Shown here piece by piece: positions 49,723 through 60,922 of a DNA stretch of 64,000 nt. A program made the translations under genes and the position numbers. The number at the start of each line of letters is the position of its first letter. Position 1 is the first letter of the stretch. Source of the DNA: Nematocida parisii ERTm1 (lineage: Eukaryota; Microsporidia); assembly GCF_000250985.1 (NCBI RefSeq), contig NW_013524651.1, positions 62,001 through 126,000 on the forward strand. The letters run 5' to 3'. Under the pieces are notes generated by a model. The model was not told the origin of the DNA. It saw only the letters and a list, made by a program, of their open reading frames with translations, and did no database searches.

Positions 49723-50706
49723 TTACAATTTAAATTCTTGTCTATGTGAAATAACCCAGCAACTTACAATAATTAAAACTATTAGTAATAGTATAAAGAT
49801 GCCATATTTAAACTGTTTGTAGCCTGCGATTTTTGATTTGCTTCTGGAGCTTTTTTGTGGAAGTAATTCTACTAAACTCTCTGTATATTCTGCCGTTCCA
49901 AGAATACTGCTTATCACCTGGCTATAGAATCTTCTTAACTCTTCTAAATACTGTACTTCGGTTAGTGTTATTCCCTGTTGATTCAGAGTGTTTGCTGCAG
50001 TATCAGAGATAGGAACTTCTCCGGCAACTATTTTGTACACTTTCAGCATAAACCCCATTAAATACTTCATTTGATACTCATTATACTTGGCTGGTATCTT
50101 TGGATATAATTTGTTCATTTTCTCTAAAAGTGATTCTTCTTGTATGCTATTCTCTTTTGCAAATTTCTCCAGAAGAATTTCCAGATTACTCACTCCTCCT
50201 AACTCTACTGCACTTATCTCAATCAGATTTATTCGGCATGTTATGTCTATTTTATTCGCAAGCTGTTTTGCTTCTTCTTTTGAAATATGCTCTAATTTAG
50301 TTGCTAAGTATTCATTTATTCGCGGGCTTAAGTCCTTCAAAAAATATTTCACCTCTTTTTTGAGCTGTTGTGTAATGCTTTTAAGAATGCTTGGGCTGGG
50401 CTCATTGCTTTGAAGAAGTAAAATTAAATCACTTGATGTTTTCTTGAAGAGCTTTGTTTTCCTTGCTTCATACTCTATACAGACGCTCATGGAATTCTCT
50501 AACTCTCTTGGCAGCTGGGTTTCTTTGCTCCTGGTAATGCAGTCTTTTACAGCAGGAACAATAACCATCTGATAACCAGAGAACGGGAATATCATAGACT
50601 TTGTGGTTTTGGTCTCTGCAGCTATTTTTAAGTACTCTTCCATTCTTTTATCAACCGATTGATCAATCGCACTTTCGTTGATGTTATAGTAAAGCTCACT
50701 GTCCAT
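49723..50706 (-). CDS. tail-anchored helical protein of unknown function
   Basis: A 327 aa protein: about 290 mostly helical, charged residues, then one hydrophobic segment (about 300-318, GIFILLLIVLIIVSCWVI) and a short tail HRQEFKL, a classic tail-anchor arrangement. No signal peptide is seen. I do not recognise the soluble part; it could be SNARE-like in topology but lacks an obvious heptad layer motif. It heads a group of tail-anchored genes (also 51171 and 60923). Confidence 0.65.
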   Translation of the reverse strand: MDSELYYNINESAIDQSVDKRMEEYLKIAAETKTTKSMIFPFSGYQMVIVPAVKDCITRSKETQLPRELENSMSVCIEYEARKTKLFKKTSSDLILLLQSNEPSPSILKSITQQLKKEVKYFLKDLSPRINEYLATKLEHISKEEAKQLANKIDITCRINLIEISAVELGGVSNLEILLEKFAKENSIQEESLLEKMNKLYPKIPAKYNEYQMKYLMGFMLKVYKIVAGEVPISDTAANTLNQQGITLTEVQYLEELRRFYSQVISSILGTAEYTESLVELLPQKSSRSKSKIAGYKQFKYGIFILLLIVLIIVSCWVISHRQEFKL

Positions 50707-51170
50707 GAATTCCCCTGGATGTTGCTATTTGTGCTTGTGTTTTTAGTAGACCAATTGCGTATTCACTATTATAGAAACTCTTATTAAAGCCGCCCCTTTT
50801 ATTTTAATAGAGGGAGAGTATATACATTCAAAAGAATGCACTAAAACACAGCATAAAAGTAAAATGTATGATAAGAAAAAGGAGAATTATTTATAAAGAG
50901 ACTAACCCGAAAGTCAGAGTATTTCTTCCATACTAATAGTAATTCTTAAAAAGAACAATTCTTTACACATTCATATTTAAACCATACTGCACATATACAT
51001 ATAACTTAATTTCAGTAGTAAATTATACTAGCATACTCCTAAAATCTGGTTTATTAAATAAGAATATTTATTTTTTAAATATCATGTGGATGCCTTGCTT
51101 ATAAATGTAACTTGAGCATTCTCTGTTATGAATATGTAAGGCATAAATAATATTTTATTTTTAATAAATT
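50707..51170. other. divergent intergenic region
   Basis: Holds the promoters of two head-to-head tail-anchored genes, a 9-mer (TAACCCGAA, 50903-50911) and the shared promoter module at 51137-51170. Confidence 0.55.
51137..51170 (+). promoter_or_regulatory. 34-bp promoter module, copy 1
   Basis: taaggcataaataatatttt followed by atttttaataaatt abuts the ATG at 51171. Nearly the same sequence abuts the ATG at 57394. The gcataaata part looks like a TATA element about 30 bp upstream. Confidence 0.55.
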
Positions 51171-52442
51171 ATGCATAGTTCACAGAATATAAATTTAGAA
51201 CAAATTCCTCTCATAGAAGAAATAAAAATTAGTGATATAGAAGAAGATATAAACATAAAAACAGATAAATTGTTCATGTATATAATGCCTTCTATATACA
51301 CAGACACCACTATCCATAATTCAAACAGTGAGGATTTTATTGAATACTTTAATATAGAACATATCACCCAAATCTTTATGAAAATGTGTTTATCTATGAA
51401 TTGCTATATACACACTTTAAGCAAACAGAATGTCTTTTTCGAGTTATTTCGAGCGGCTATTTTTAATTATATTAGTCTGTGTATAGTATCTATACGGCCA
51501 AAGGACTGTGTTAGCGCACAGCTAAAGATTCTCGCAAAAAAGATTCTAGGGATTAGTATAATGAATTACTGCATAGAAATAGACAATGCGGAAACCAATA
51601 ATGAAACTTTAATTCTAAGCAAGGCATGCCAAGACTATATTTTAAACATATTCAAGGACAAGGCACTATTAGATAAAATAAAATATACAGAAATAGCATG
51701 CAATAAATGGCACACTTCTCTAATACGGTCTTCTGGAAATGCGTATCATCCGTATTTAAAATACATGATGTTTACAGTGAATGAAAACCTTTTAATGTCA
51801 TTTTATGTCAGAGAAATTATAGAAAATACTCTGTGTGAGTTTTTTCAATATTATAAAGAGTATTCTTCTACAAAAGAAGTATGTTTATTTGATAAAACAG
51901 AAAGCGGAATGTACAAAATAGATTGTGCAATGGATCTAGTTATGAATAATCTGGGGAAGATTAAGTTTTATCACCAGTTTAAAGACGAACCAAGCAATAT
52001 AAAATTTTCTAACTACGAAAAGGGCTTGCTCTATGCACTAAAAACCAATATTTCAGAAGTACTAGATGTATTCAGTATAATCCGTGAGATAACAAATGAC
52101 TATACGGACTGCATAGATTATAACCACATTGTTCTAAACACACGCATAGCGCCGAAAGAAACAATATTTAAAAAAAGTCTTTTAGAGCTAGGGCATATGC
52201 TAAACAATATAAATGCCCGATTAATCTTACTTATAGAAAATAATACACTAACAATGCCGGCTTTAGAATATGTTATAGATAGAGTTAACCTATACATTAG
52301 TTTATTAAATGAGATAATCGCACATAAAATAAGCCAACAAAAAAAGAAGAAAGCGCAGGCTATATTTTTTATGGCATGCACATTTGTTCCTGGAATTATT
52401 ATATCAAGTTATATGTTATTTAGAGCACTTATAGTGAAATAG
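51171..52442 (+). CDS. tail-anchored helical protein of unknown function
   Basis: A 423 aa protein, Ile/Lys/Asn-rich and mostly helical, with a basic KISQQKKKK patch followed by a C-terminal hydrophobic segment (about 395-417) and a short tail ALIVK. There is no signal peptide and no motif I recognise. Its architecture resembles the proteins at 49723 and 60923, though sequence similarity by eye is weak. A module shared with the 57394 ORF sits directly upstream. Likely a lineage-specific membrane protein. Confidence 0.65.
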   Translation: MHSSQNINLEQIPLIEEIKISDIEEDINIKTDKLFMYIMPSIYTDTTIHNSNSEDFIEYFNIEHITQIFMKMCLSMNCYIHTLSKQNVFFELFRAAIFNYISLCIVSIRPKDCVSAQLKILAKKILGISIMNYCIEIDNAETNNETLILSKACQDYILNIFKDKALLDKIKYTEIACNKWHTSLIRSSGNAYHPYLKYMMFTVNENLLMSFYVREIIENTLCEFFQYYKEYSSTKEVCLFDKTESGMYKIDCAMDLVMNNLGKIKFYHQFKDEPSNIKFSNYEKGLLYALKTNISEVLDVFSIIREITNDYTDCIDYNHIVLNTRIAPKETIFKKSLLELGHMLNNINARLILLIENNTLTMPALEYVIDRVNLYISLLNEIIAHKISQQKKKKAQAIFFMACTFVPGIIISSYMLFRALIVK

Positions 52443-53318
52443 ATTTAACCAATCCGGTATATAATACTAAACTTGTTAGATTTATATTGCTAAATACAAA
52501 AATCCTATAAATATTTATACTTTAAATACATTAAAATGAAGCATCTACTATAGGCTCGTATATATTATGTATTCCTTACATAAATTGCCTTCTTTTATAA
52601 ATAAATAGAATTTATTTAAACACACGCAATTCATATCCTACTGTATAATTTACTAAATAATTATAACTCTTTCTGCATACAACTTCTTACTCTATTGAAA
52701 TATAGTATATCTAAATAGTCTATTTTATTCATAATATTTTATTATATACCGTGTAGTAATAATTAATAAATATGGCGAATTCAATACATGTCTGTTCCAT
52801 TCCAGTTACATTATTCAGATTGTTTTTGCTTAATTTGCTTGGTTTAAAGTGTTATTAAAGTGTTTAATTTTAAATTTTTTTGGCTGAAGAGTTTAATTTC
52901 TGTATATTTTTAAACATGTACTTCTATATTATAAATACCCACAAGAATATCCAAAAAATCACATACAAAATTAAATATAGATGATATTTAGTAAAATCAT
53001 CCACTCTCTTAATTATAATTATAACATATAACGCGCCAGGAACAGCTTCCCCAATAAATAGCTATTAAATATCATTTACATATACATATTTCGGGTCTCA
53101 GATTATATCTGATGTGTAATTATAGAATAGTATTAAGAATTAGTATATGCAGCCAGATAAACCATACAGAATAAACATTAGAAAACCTACAGCTCTACCA
53201 ATAACAAGAATACTACTCCTAACGCCACTAGAATGATCCAAAAGTATACAGATTGGTTCTGATCATTGGCTATTATATCTGGTAATTGTATTTGAAGAGA
53301 AAAAACTAAACATTTCAA
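52443..53318. other. intergenic region, nothing recognised
   Basis: An 876-bp AT-rich spacer between two plus-strand accessory genes. It contains a cgggtctcag patch near 53093 but no gene, tRNA or clear repeat. Confidence 0.55.
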
Positions 53319-56300
53319 ATGAAATTCATTATAAAGTTATTTCTTACAAAGAAGTTTATACTTGTTGGATTACGGGCCCGGTTAAGTACTATTGCTGCCA
53401 CAACACCAGTGCACAGAGGTGAATACATAGATAATGAAGTCCAACAACCATCTATACCGACCTCAGAAAATAATCAATTAATAGGCGAAAACCAAATGGA
53501 ATTTCCTTTACTTAATGGCATGGTGGAGCAGAATAACTATTATACCGATTTAGAAAGAGAAAGTCCTGCTATGAACATAGCTCGCCATAGCCAGAGTGAG
53601 CGATCTATTGATTCATTTAATAGTTTTTCCGGACTCGATGAGCACAGTGTAGTGGATACTAGTAAACCAGACCAGCAGAACATTAGCAAGACAAATAATT
53701 ATGATTCATTGCCAGATTTAAATGAAATTGCAAAAATGTTAGGAAATTACATAAATTTCGAGGAACTAGAAAAAGCCAACCAGCCAGAATCAAACAATAG
53801 AAATGAACAAGTGCCAAATACTATTGCCCGGCCTGAATTACCTGCTATAAACATAGATGATCTACCTAGCAGCGACTTTGAAAATATAATATGTAGCGAT
53901 TTTAATATTGATGCATTCAATAGTATATTTAACCAATTAAATGAAGAATTAGAATGCGCAGAGGATTATATACCAAACACAGAAGGAGAAGATATGACTC
54001 GTTTCTATATGTGTAATGAGAACAGCAGCACGCACAGCGATCAAATTTCTACCCATAGTAAAGAAAGAAATGCCCAGGAACATAAATCGTACACAGGCAC
54101 ATTTAATGCTACAAATAGCACGAAGAGGTTACTAGATCTAAATGAAAATACATTAAGCAGCCAAAGTACTTCCAATTATTCAAATCTTTCCCATAACTCA
54201 AGTAGTTTAGACAATTCACCTAACACTTTTATCAAAAGGAAAAAAGAGTGGGATTCTTGTCCTTCTGCAGCCGAAAAGAATCTAGTTTCACAAACCACTA
54301 AAAAGCCCTGCTATAGTTCCGTTGGCAGCTTTGATTTGGAACAGAGCCAAGCGTCTTCTTCTGAATATACTTTTAGTGAATCACATAAATCTTTTAAAGA
54401 ATCTCAAAAAATGATTAACATCAGAAGCAACTTAAATCCCATACAAAACAGAAAAACTATTGAAAAGAAACAAAGCGCAACATCTGACTCTACCACCTTG
54501 GCAGCACTAGATGTTCCAAACAAAAGTTCAAAAATAACAGAAGTAGAAGATGCAAAATGCCCTAAAATGGAAAAAGGCACTAATTTAGATCAAGTAAATC
54601 AAAAATCAGGCCTACTAGACAACAAAAATGCATATGATTTGATAAATCAATACATTAAAAAAAACAGTGTTAGAAAGTTTTCTTGCCATGTACATCACAG
54701 CCCAGATATAATTGCTTACAAAAAAAATCAGTGCCAAAGGCTAGCTCGTATGAATCGCACACCTCAGACACCCGCATTGGCCTACACCACACCATTTTAT
54801 ACAGAACCCATATTTAATGAAACAATCCAAAAATTGTACAAATTATATAAGAATATATGGCTGTTTATTTCTTCATTGACATATGAAACCCACAGCAAAA
54901 AGATGGATTGCATTATATATTTGTGTAGCCTGCCAATTGAATTGAAAAAAGCTTTATTTTCTACGACTAATTCCATTTCATGCTATTACAATGGGTTCTT
55001 GGACGATCTATATAATTATATTTATAATATGGGGTCTCCTCAGAGTATAGAAGTAGAGAAAGCGCCTAAAGCTGTTTTCATAAAAAAGGAATTTATTCAG
55101 AAAAACGAAACCATTCAAGATATATATGATAAAAAGGGAATAGATCCTGTTTTGCTTATACATGGCATAATAGCTAGCTATAGCCAGATAAACCACTCAG
55201 ATATAACCTCCCAAGGCAAGGAAAAAAATAAATCCATCGAGTTGTTATCTAAAATAAAGGATATACCAGATGAAATACAGAATAAGCTAGGGTTTATTTT
55301 AAAAATACCGGAGATATACGAAGACATGTTCCACATAACAGAGAAAGTAATTAACCAAATACGAGACCGGGTAGCTATCGGTTTTAATAAAAAGTGGGCG
55401 AATAGTTTTTTCATAATAAATGCCTTAGCACACATAGTTCAGAAAAGCAAATTCAAACTATCAGATAACGACATGCAGGCAGTGTGTGCGATAAAAATTA
55501 ATAGGGTGCCTATTATAAATTGCAAACCCAGTGAGGTACTTGATGTTATGCTCAACCTATTTAGAGTATTCTATATAAATGCACCTTATATATATGAAAC
55601 AACAACCCCTCTTACTAATGCAGAAGTGTGCGATGAAACTTCAATAAAGGGTATAAATATGCCCTCCGTTACACGCAGTGGCGCTAGCTCTTGTGCTAGT
55701 AAAACTATACTTCGAAAATTGTTAGGAAAGAATGTTATTACTGTTTCGCAGTTTAACAGATGCTATGCGCTCATTACCTCTAAAATAACCTATAAAACCC
55801 AATCAAACAAAGAGGCAGGCAATCTGCCTAGTGATGCAGAGGAGTGGATAGATTCCAGTGTAGTAAAATCATACATATCGTATTTTCAGCTAGCAAATGA
55901 CATCCCAATCACGCATAGCATTCACTATCACATACAGCTGGTTCTTAATTCAAAGCATCGTGTGAAAATAATACACCTTCCTAGATACACGGTGGTTAAT
56001 TCTAAAAATAGAAAATTCTATAACAAGCTCTGCTATACAATTAAGAATATTGTAGTCTACTTGGACAGATTAATATCCACAAATCCAGTCGCCTTTGGAA
56101 TAAATATCAAAACTGGCCAGACATTTTTAAGCCGACCTACAAAACAAATCTATGAAGACATAAGCAGTGTTACTGATTCCAAATGTATCTATCCAGCTGT
56201 CTATAATAGAACAACAAAAAAATGGACAATGATGTCTACTACGGACTTATACATGGACAAAACCATGCATGAAATGAACAAGAAAGGGCTTGATGTTATA

Positions 56301-57242
56301 TTCTACTACCTAGAGGAAAGCGTGCTTAACTCTTCCTTTATTTTTGCACAGTTTAATCCCTCTTCATCCAACAACAGGAAAAATCTGCCTAGAATGAAAG
56401 ACGCGCAACCAAACCCAAGAATACCGCTATTTTTGTCTACTTTTCTGCTGTCTTCTATTCCACTATCCTCTTACTACCCCTTCAAAAAAACATATATGGC
56501 TAATATTAATTTAATCTGTAATACAGCGCCATTTCAGTTCAACTATAGTTCCATTAATTCAATATTCTTTGAAGGCATCCCAAATAAAGCTAAAATCCTA
56601 AAAAACTATGAAGAAATAACTGTAAACTATTATAGTGACTTTTTTATACGAAATATCTATAGCGAATATAAAGACCTGGATTGTTATTGCCTTAACTCAG
56701 CTATGAAACAAACCAATAACCCAAGCCAAATAGTTCTAGAATGGAATGTTCGTATTACACAAAGTGTAGATGAGTACACTACCTATTATTATACAAGACC
56801 CAAAGACCCAGAAAAAAGTTATTTATCCGAGTATTCTCCTATAAAAGCCCTTAAATCTCTTGTAAAAATGCTGCAAAGCCCGCATATATCAGAAGACATG
56901 GTTTATTATGGCATTTGCTTATACAAAAACAAAGACGACCCGGTAGAGTATACTTCCTTTATTTTATGCCCGGTACTTAGATCTCTTCTAGATAAAACAG
57001 ACGACAGTTTGATAAAAAAATCCTATAAAAGCTTTGTTCTTTCTTTACCCCCAATTACAGATGACAATATGGAAAAAATGGAATGCGCCAAAATAATTGT
57101 AAAAGAAAATAACTATACAATGTCCAAATTGGGCATTCATTGTGAAATTTGGGATATTTTGACTTCAAATTTTAAAAATACTGAATGCTATGCGCCCTCT
57201 ACACAAAAACAAGAAGCTCATCCATCTACAAGCGCTGCTTAA
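53319..57242 (+). CDS. large lineage-specific secreted/membrane protein, paralogue of 5607-8861
   Basis: A 1307 aa protein. Seen: a basic hydrophobic N-terminus (about 1-27; signal peptide or anchor), a roughly 400-residue Ser/Asn/Glu-rich low-complexity region, then a long helical and globular part. Homology to the 1084 aa protein at 5607 runs through the whole second half (PEIYEDMF, YHIQLV, YMDKTMHEM, FIFAQFNP, PRIPLFL, YYSDFFIRNIYSE, LGIHCEI), with the same order and spacing. The low-complexity part is longer and different. The function is unknown; a secreted or surface host-interaction role is a guess based on family style. Confidence 0.75.
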   Translation: MKFIIKLFLTKKFILVGLRARLSTIAATTPVHRGEYIDNEVQQPSIPTSENNQLIGENQMEFPLLNGMVEQNNYYTDLERESPAMNIARHSQSERSIDSFNSFSGLDEHSVVDTSKPDQQNISKTNNYDSLPDLNEIAKMLGNYINFEELEKANQPESNNRNEQVPNTIARPELPAINIDDLPSSDFENIICSDFNIDAFNSIFNQLNEELECAEDYIPNTEGEDMTRFYMCNENSSTHSDQISTHSKERNAQEHKSYTGTFNATNSTKRLLDLNENTLSSQSTSNYSNLSHNSSSLDNSPNTFIKRKKEWDSCPSAAEKNLVSQTTKKPCYSSVGSFDLEQSQASSSEYTFSESHKSFKESQKMINIRSNLNPIQNRKTIEKKQSATSDSTTLAALDVPNKSSKITEVEDAKCPKMEKGTNLDQVNQKSGLLDNKNAYDLINQYIKKNSVRKFSCHVHHSPDIIAYKKNQCQRLARMNRTPQTPALAYTTPFYTEPIFNETIQKLYKLYKNIWLFISSLTYETHSKKMDCIIYLCSLPIELKKALFSTTNSISCYYNGFLDDLYNYIYNMGSPQSIEVEKAPKAVFIKKEFIQKNETIQDIYDKKGIDPVLLIHGIIASYSQINHSDITSQGKEKNKSIELLSKIKDIPDEIQNKLGFILKIPEIYEDMFHITEKVINQIRDRVAIGFNKKWANSFFIINALAHIVQKSKFKLSDNDMQAVCAIKINRVPIINCKPSEVLDVMLNLFRVFYINAPYIYETTTPLTNAEVCDETSIKGINMPSVTRSGASSCASKTILRKLLGKNVITVSQFNRCYALITSKITYKTQSNKEAGNLPSDAEEWIDSSVVKSYISYFQLANDIPITHSIHYHIQLVLNSKHRVKIIHLPRYTVVNSKNRKFYNKLCYTIKNIVVYLDRLISTNPVAFGINIKTGQTFLSRPTKQIYEDISSVTDSKCIYPAVYNRTTKKWTMMSTTDLYMDKTMHEMNKKGLDVIFYYLEESVLNSSFIFAQFNPSSSNNRKNLPRMKDAQPNPRIPLFLSTFLLSSIPLSSYYPFKKTYMANINLICNTAPFQFNYSSINSIFFEGIPNKAKILKNYEEITVNYYSDFFIRNIYSEYKDLDCYCLNSAMKQTNNPSQIVLEWNVRITQSVDEYTTYYYTRPKDPEKSYLSEYSPIKALKSLVKMLQSPHISEDMVYYGICLYKNKDDPVEYTSFILCPVLRSLLDKTDDSLIKKSYKSFVLSLPPITDDNMEKMECAKIIVKENNYTMSKLGIHCEIWDILTSNFKNTECYAPSTQKQEAHPSTSAA

Positions 57243-57360
57243 GTGTTACATAACAAATAGCTCTTTCTATCTTAATTTATTATGAAGTTCTCTAAGTATG
57301 GTGGCCTAGTATATATTTATAAAAGTTCAAAAGAGTAAAAATTAATAAAGATAATTATTA

Positions 57361-57393
57361 TAAGGCATAAATAGTATTTTATCTTAATAAATC
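57361..57393 (+). promoter_or_regulatory. 33-bp promoter module, copy 2
   Basis: taaggcataaatagtatttt followed by atcttaataaatc abuts the ATG at 57394. It differs from the copy at 51137-51170 by about three substitutions and one single-base gap. Confidence 0.55.
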
Positions 57394-57600
57394 ATGCTTA
57401 TATTACAATTATTAGAAAAGGTATGGTGTTTTCTCATGTTTTCATTAATTTCTGTATATTTTGTTTTCAGTTTTTATGTATTTTTTATATTAATTGCTTT
57501 TTCTTTTCATCTATTGCAATACATTCATTATTTTAGCAAATATACTTATTTTTATAGACAACTTATGCTTTTAACTATATTATTTGAGCACTTAATATAG
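57394..57600 (+). CDS. small hydrophobic protein, 68 codons
   Basis: A Phe/Leu/Ile-rich frame with two possible membrane helices. On composition alone I would reject it, but it is preceded by the same 33-34 bp module that precedes the 51171 gene, with the ATG at the same spot. That supports an expressed small protein, or a truncated remnant whose promoter survives. No homology recognised. Confidence 0.4.
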   Translation: MLILQLLEKVWCFLMFSLISVYFVFSFYVFFILIAFSFHLLQYIHYFSKYTYFYRQLMLLTILFEHLI

Positions 57601-57986
57601 TTAGAAGGGGACGTATTTGCCAGTTGAACTATTTTCATGGGTTTAAGAATCTATTTAGGCTAGGAACTGTATTTAATAGAATATTTTCACAAAACATAAT
57701 AAAATAATAATTTGTATGTCTACTACATATTATAGACATACTGCTGTAATTTACGTAAGTATTTAAGAAGAACCCCTTTAAAAGTATTACCAATATTTAA
57801 TGTTTATGTTATGCTGCCTCAAGTAAACCAATACAGGGCATATTCTTCTAATTGCAATACAAACAGCTCTAATCTATTGAATAATGATTTGATTGATTTG
57901 ATTTGATGTGATAAAAATTTATTCCGTTATTGGCTAATAGTTTTCTCGGATGCATAAATTTATAAAAATTTACAATTTTTTATAGC

Positions 57987-58733
57987 ATGAATAGCATCGA
58001 GGAAGGATGGTCATCAATTCAAAAAATGAATGTTAAAATATCAAATGATATAACAAACAATTTTATAGAATGGCAAAATGGGGACAAGAGAAAAAAATCA
58101 GTAGCTATTAAAAAACTATTTTCAATTATAGCGCTCAATATATTACTTTCTTTTAGTGTTGAATTTACACTAAAGATTTTTTTTGCAATACTAATTGCGC
58201 CAAGCTACAGATTTAAAGGGTTGTATTTAAGTGTGATAAATTTAATATTTTCATTATTAGCACTTGGTTTGTTTTTCGAGCCAAACAAAAACTTATTAAA
58301 AATTCGGTGCGTGGATAGAAGTGAGTTGTACGGTATAAATTGGCTAGGGAAAACTGCACTTTTAGTCATATTTTATGCATCATTTTCCATGATTTCTATA
58401 ATTAAGCTATTTTTAATATCTTTTAGTAATCGATTTTTGATTAAAAAATATTTAGTTGGGTCTATACTATATACTATAACAGGAAATGTAACCCTTCTGT
58501 TCTTGTTAATAGAGGCATTTAGTATGTTTAAGTCTATAGTCAAATTTAAATATCCATCTGAAACCATTGAAAAAATTTCATTTATAATCAATTGGGTGTA
58601 TTTCATTATTATTCTGATGTTACTATTTAGCGTATCTATTCCTTTAGGAGCTTTTTTTTATGCACAATGTATAAACTGGATAAAACAGAGCAATCTTCTA
58701 GTATTCACAAAAGGTGCAATACTATCTGTATAA
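57987..58733 (+). CDS. polytopic membrane protein, local family member 1
   Basis: A 248 aa protein with a hydrophilic N-terminus of about 45 residues and some five or six TM helices. In TM1 it has LLSFSVEFTLKIFF, matching the FS-x-[QE]-[FY]-x-L signature also seen in the 59594 and 62671 proteins. Those two are of similar length and topology, so this is a small local gene family. No transporter motif is recognised and the function is unknown. Confidence 0.65.
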   Translation: MNSIEEGWSSIQKMNVKISNDITNNFIEWQNGDKRKKSVAIKKLFSIIALNILLSFSVEFTLKIFFAILIAPSYRFKGLYLSVINLIFSLLALGLFFEPNKNLLKIRCVDRSELYGINWLGKTALLVIFYASFSMISIIKLFLISFSNRFLIKKYLVGSILYTITGNVTLLFLLIEAFSMFKSIVKFKYPSETIEKISFIINWVYFIIILMLLFSVSIPLGAFFYAQCINWIKQSNLLVFTKGAILSV

Positions 58734-59593
58734 CACAAATATTAACACTATTAAATAGACAAGCAATAAATTTATAGAGATAAAATGTCTATTTCAGTCT
58801 AGTATTAGACTAAATTATATTAATTCTAATTTTAGAGACATTTCGATAGACTTAAAATAAAATAAAATTCTGTTTTAACATATTTAAACTAACTCAAAAA
58901 TATATATTTATATACATAAATGCAATGTATTATGATTTACTCAATTATAAATTTTTACACAGTAAACCAATACAATCAAACAATTTATTCTCCTGAATAT
59001 TAAAATGACCATTAAGAATTCAATAGATTCCGGGCATACTATACTCCGTGATTCATACACATTTGCACCAATAGAATCATTTTAAAATAGAAAATATATA
59101 GGCTAGTTTAAGCATACTAGAAAAACTTAACACTTTTATATGGGCTGTATACATGCATTCTTCTATATTTATTTTCCCACTATATTGTACACTATTTTCA
59201 CTATAAAGTTAGTCTTTTAAAACAATTTTTATATTTAATTTCTAAATTGGGACTAGCATCTTAAATATACTTAGTAGATTCGTAATAGAATTCTTTTCTG
59301 ACCATAGTTAAGTTTTCCTCTGAACATCTGACAAATTATTTTGATAGTTTTCTACACTCTTATACTGCCTTTTTCTTATTATAATTGAAAATTCATTATA
59401 ATTACATTTTTGCATTCCAATTCCTAGGCATTATATTCAATATCAGAAAACCAACCACACGCACTAGCTATCACAATATATAGGCAATTTCGTCTACAGA
59501 TAAGAGACTTACTATGTTCTTAGTAAAAAAGATTAATTAATTCGGAGAAAAATTCTCCATTCTAGACTATTTAAAAAAATACAAAAAAATTTT
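58734..59593. other. intergenic region, nothing recognised
   Basis: An 860-bp AT-rich spacer between two members of the polytopic family. The ATG at 59594 is preceded by ctattt and long A runs. No other gene is seen. Confidence 0.55.
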
Positions 59594-60319
59594 ATGAATA
59601 ATTTAGTTAAACTTAGCAAAACAGTCTTTCAAGATTTCCTAAATGATATAATACAGTCAATAATGTATAATATGAGCCAGCCAAATAAACTCCCAACTGA
59701 AAATCTAAAAGAATTTTCGGTAGAATTCTTTAAAGTTCTTGCTCTTATGGTACTATTTGTGTTTTCTTATCAATATATTTTAAGACTTGCACTAAATGTA
59801 AGTAAAAGCCCCCAAAAAATATATAATAGAGCAATTTCTCCGCTTATTTCTATATTTACAAATCTATTTTTTTGTGTTTGCGGGTTTATTCCTACGTACA
59901 TCTATATATATAACCAATATGAAGTGTTTTTTGAGAAAAATGTCGAGTTATATAAGATTTTTGCTATATCTATGTTTTGTGCACTGCCCATTTTTTCCAT
60001 AATAATATCAAGTATTTTAATTAGTATATTACCAATTAAAAAGACTAGAAACATAACAATATTAATCTACATGGCATCATTAATTGTAATGATTTTTATA
60101 TTTTTAATTGAAATTGCCCGCATACTCAAACCTAACAATGATGCATACATATTTTCGACTGCAGATTCCTCTTTTATTAAACAATCTGCGATCTATGGTT
60201 TATATGCATATAAAATCAGTATTATAGTGGCAGGAATAACTACTTTGTTTAATATAATCGTGTGGCTTCCTTGTATTATATTTAAAAATTTCAATGGCAA
60301 GAAAAACCCTCGTTTATAG
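59594..60319 (+). CDS. polytopic membrane protein, local family member 2
   Basis: A 241 aa protein with a hydrophilic N-terminal stretch of about 45 residues and five or six TM helices. TM1 contains FVFSYQYILRLAL, the family signature. The tail FNGKKNPRL is basic. Same strand and topology as 57987, suggesting tandem duplication followed by strong divergence. No function recognised. Confidence 0.65.
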   Translation: MNNLVKLSKTVFQDFLNDIIQSIMYNMSQPNKLPTENLKEFSVEFFKVLALMVLFVFSYQYILRLALNVSKSPQKIYNRAISPLISIFTNLFFCVCGFIPTYIYIYNQYEVFFEKNVELYKIFAISMFCALPIFSIIISSILISILPIKKTRNITILIYMASLIVMIFIFLIEIARILKPNNDAYIFSTADSSFIKQSAIYGLYAYKISIIVAGITTLFNIIVWLPCIIFKNFNGKKNPRL

Positions 60320-60922
60320 AAATAGTCTCGTAGACTATTAATACTATGGCATCACATAGACCATTTTATAATATTTCTAGTAATATTGGGGTATTATTTA
60401 TATTTATACTATATCTTACAAGAAATTAATAAATATTAGTTGTGAACTATGCATAATTTATTTAAAATAAAATATTAGCTAATTTAAATTATTTTGCTTT
60501 TATACTATGGTTGTCTTAATATGTCTTAATTTTCATATGCTACAATAAAATATATTTCAAAATAGCTTCAATTGTTAACTAACTGCTCTAATATAAGCAA
60601 TAGTTTAAGCCAAACACAAATAATCTAAACAAAAAAAAGAAAAAAAGAGTATGTGTGTAGTTGAGAAATAGTACAATTTTGTATATAGTTCATAGAACAA
60701 ATATGCACTGTATACAAAAATAAAATCTATTAAAAGAATATGCTTTAAATACTCTGAAATATCTTTATTAAACAGTCATATGTCTCTGAGGCTATATTAT
60801 ACATAGGATGAATTATGAAATAATATTAAACAATCTTTCATAGAACTTCTATAACTTTTTTCTGAATCTTTCTAGTAACCTATGAATAGTGTTTATAGTA
60901 GATATTATCTGGATCAAACCAT
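60320..60922. other. convergent intergenic region, nothing recognised
   Basis: AT-rich, with a poly-A-like aaacaaaaaaaagaaaaaaa run near 60628-60650 next to a TG-rich patch. No gene is seen. Confidence 0.55.

Larger units (their letters stand above)
57243..57986. other. intergenic region with promoter module and small ORF
   Basis: Holds promoter module copy 2 (57361-57393), the 68-codon ORF at 57394, and AT-rich sequence with a gatttgatttgat stretch near 57888-57905. A TATA-like gcataaattt precedes the next gene. Confidence 0.5.
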
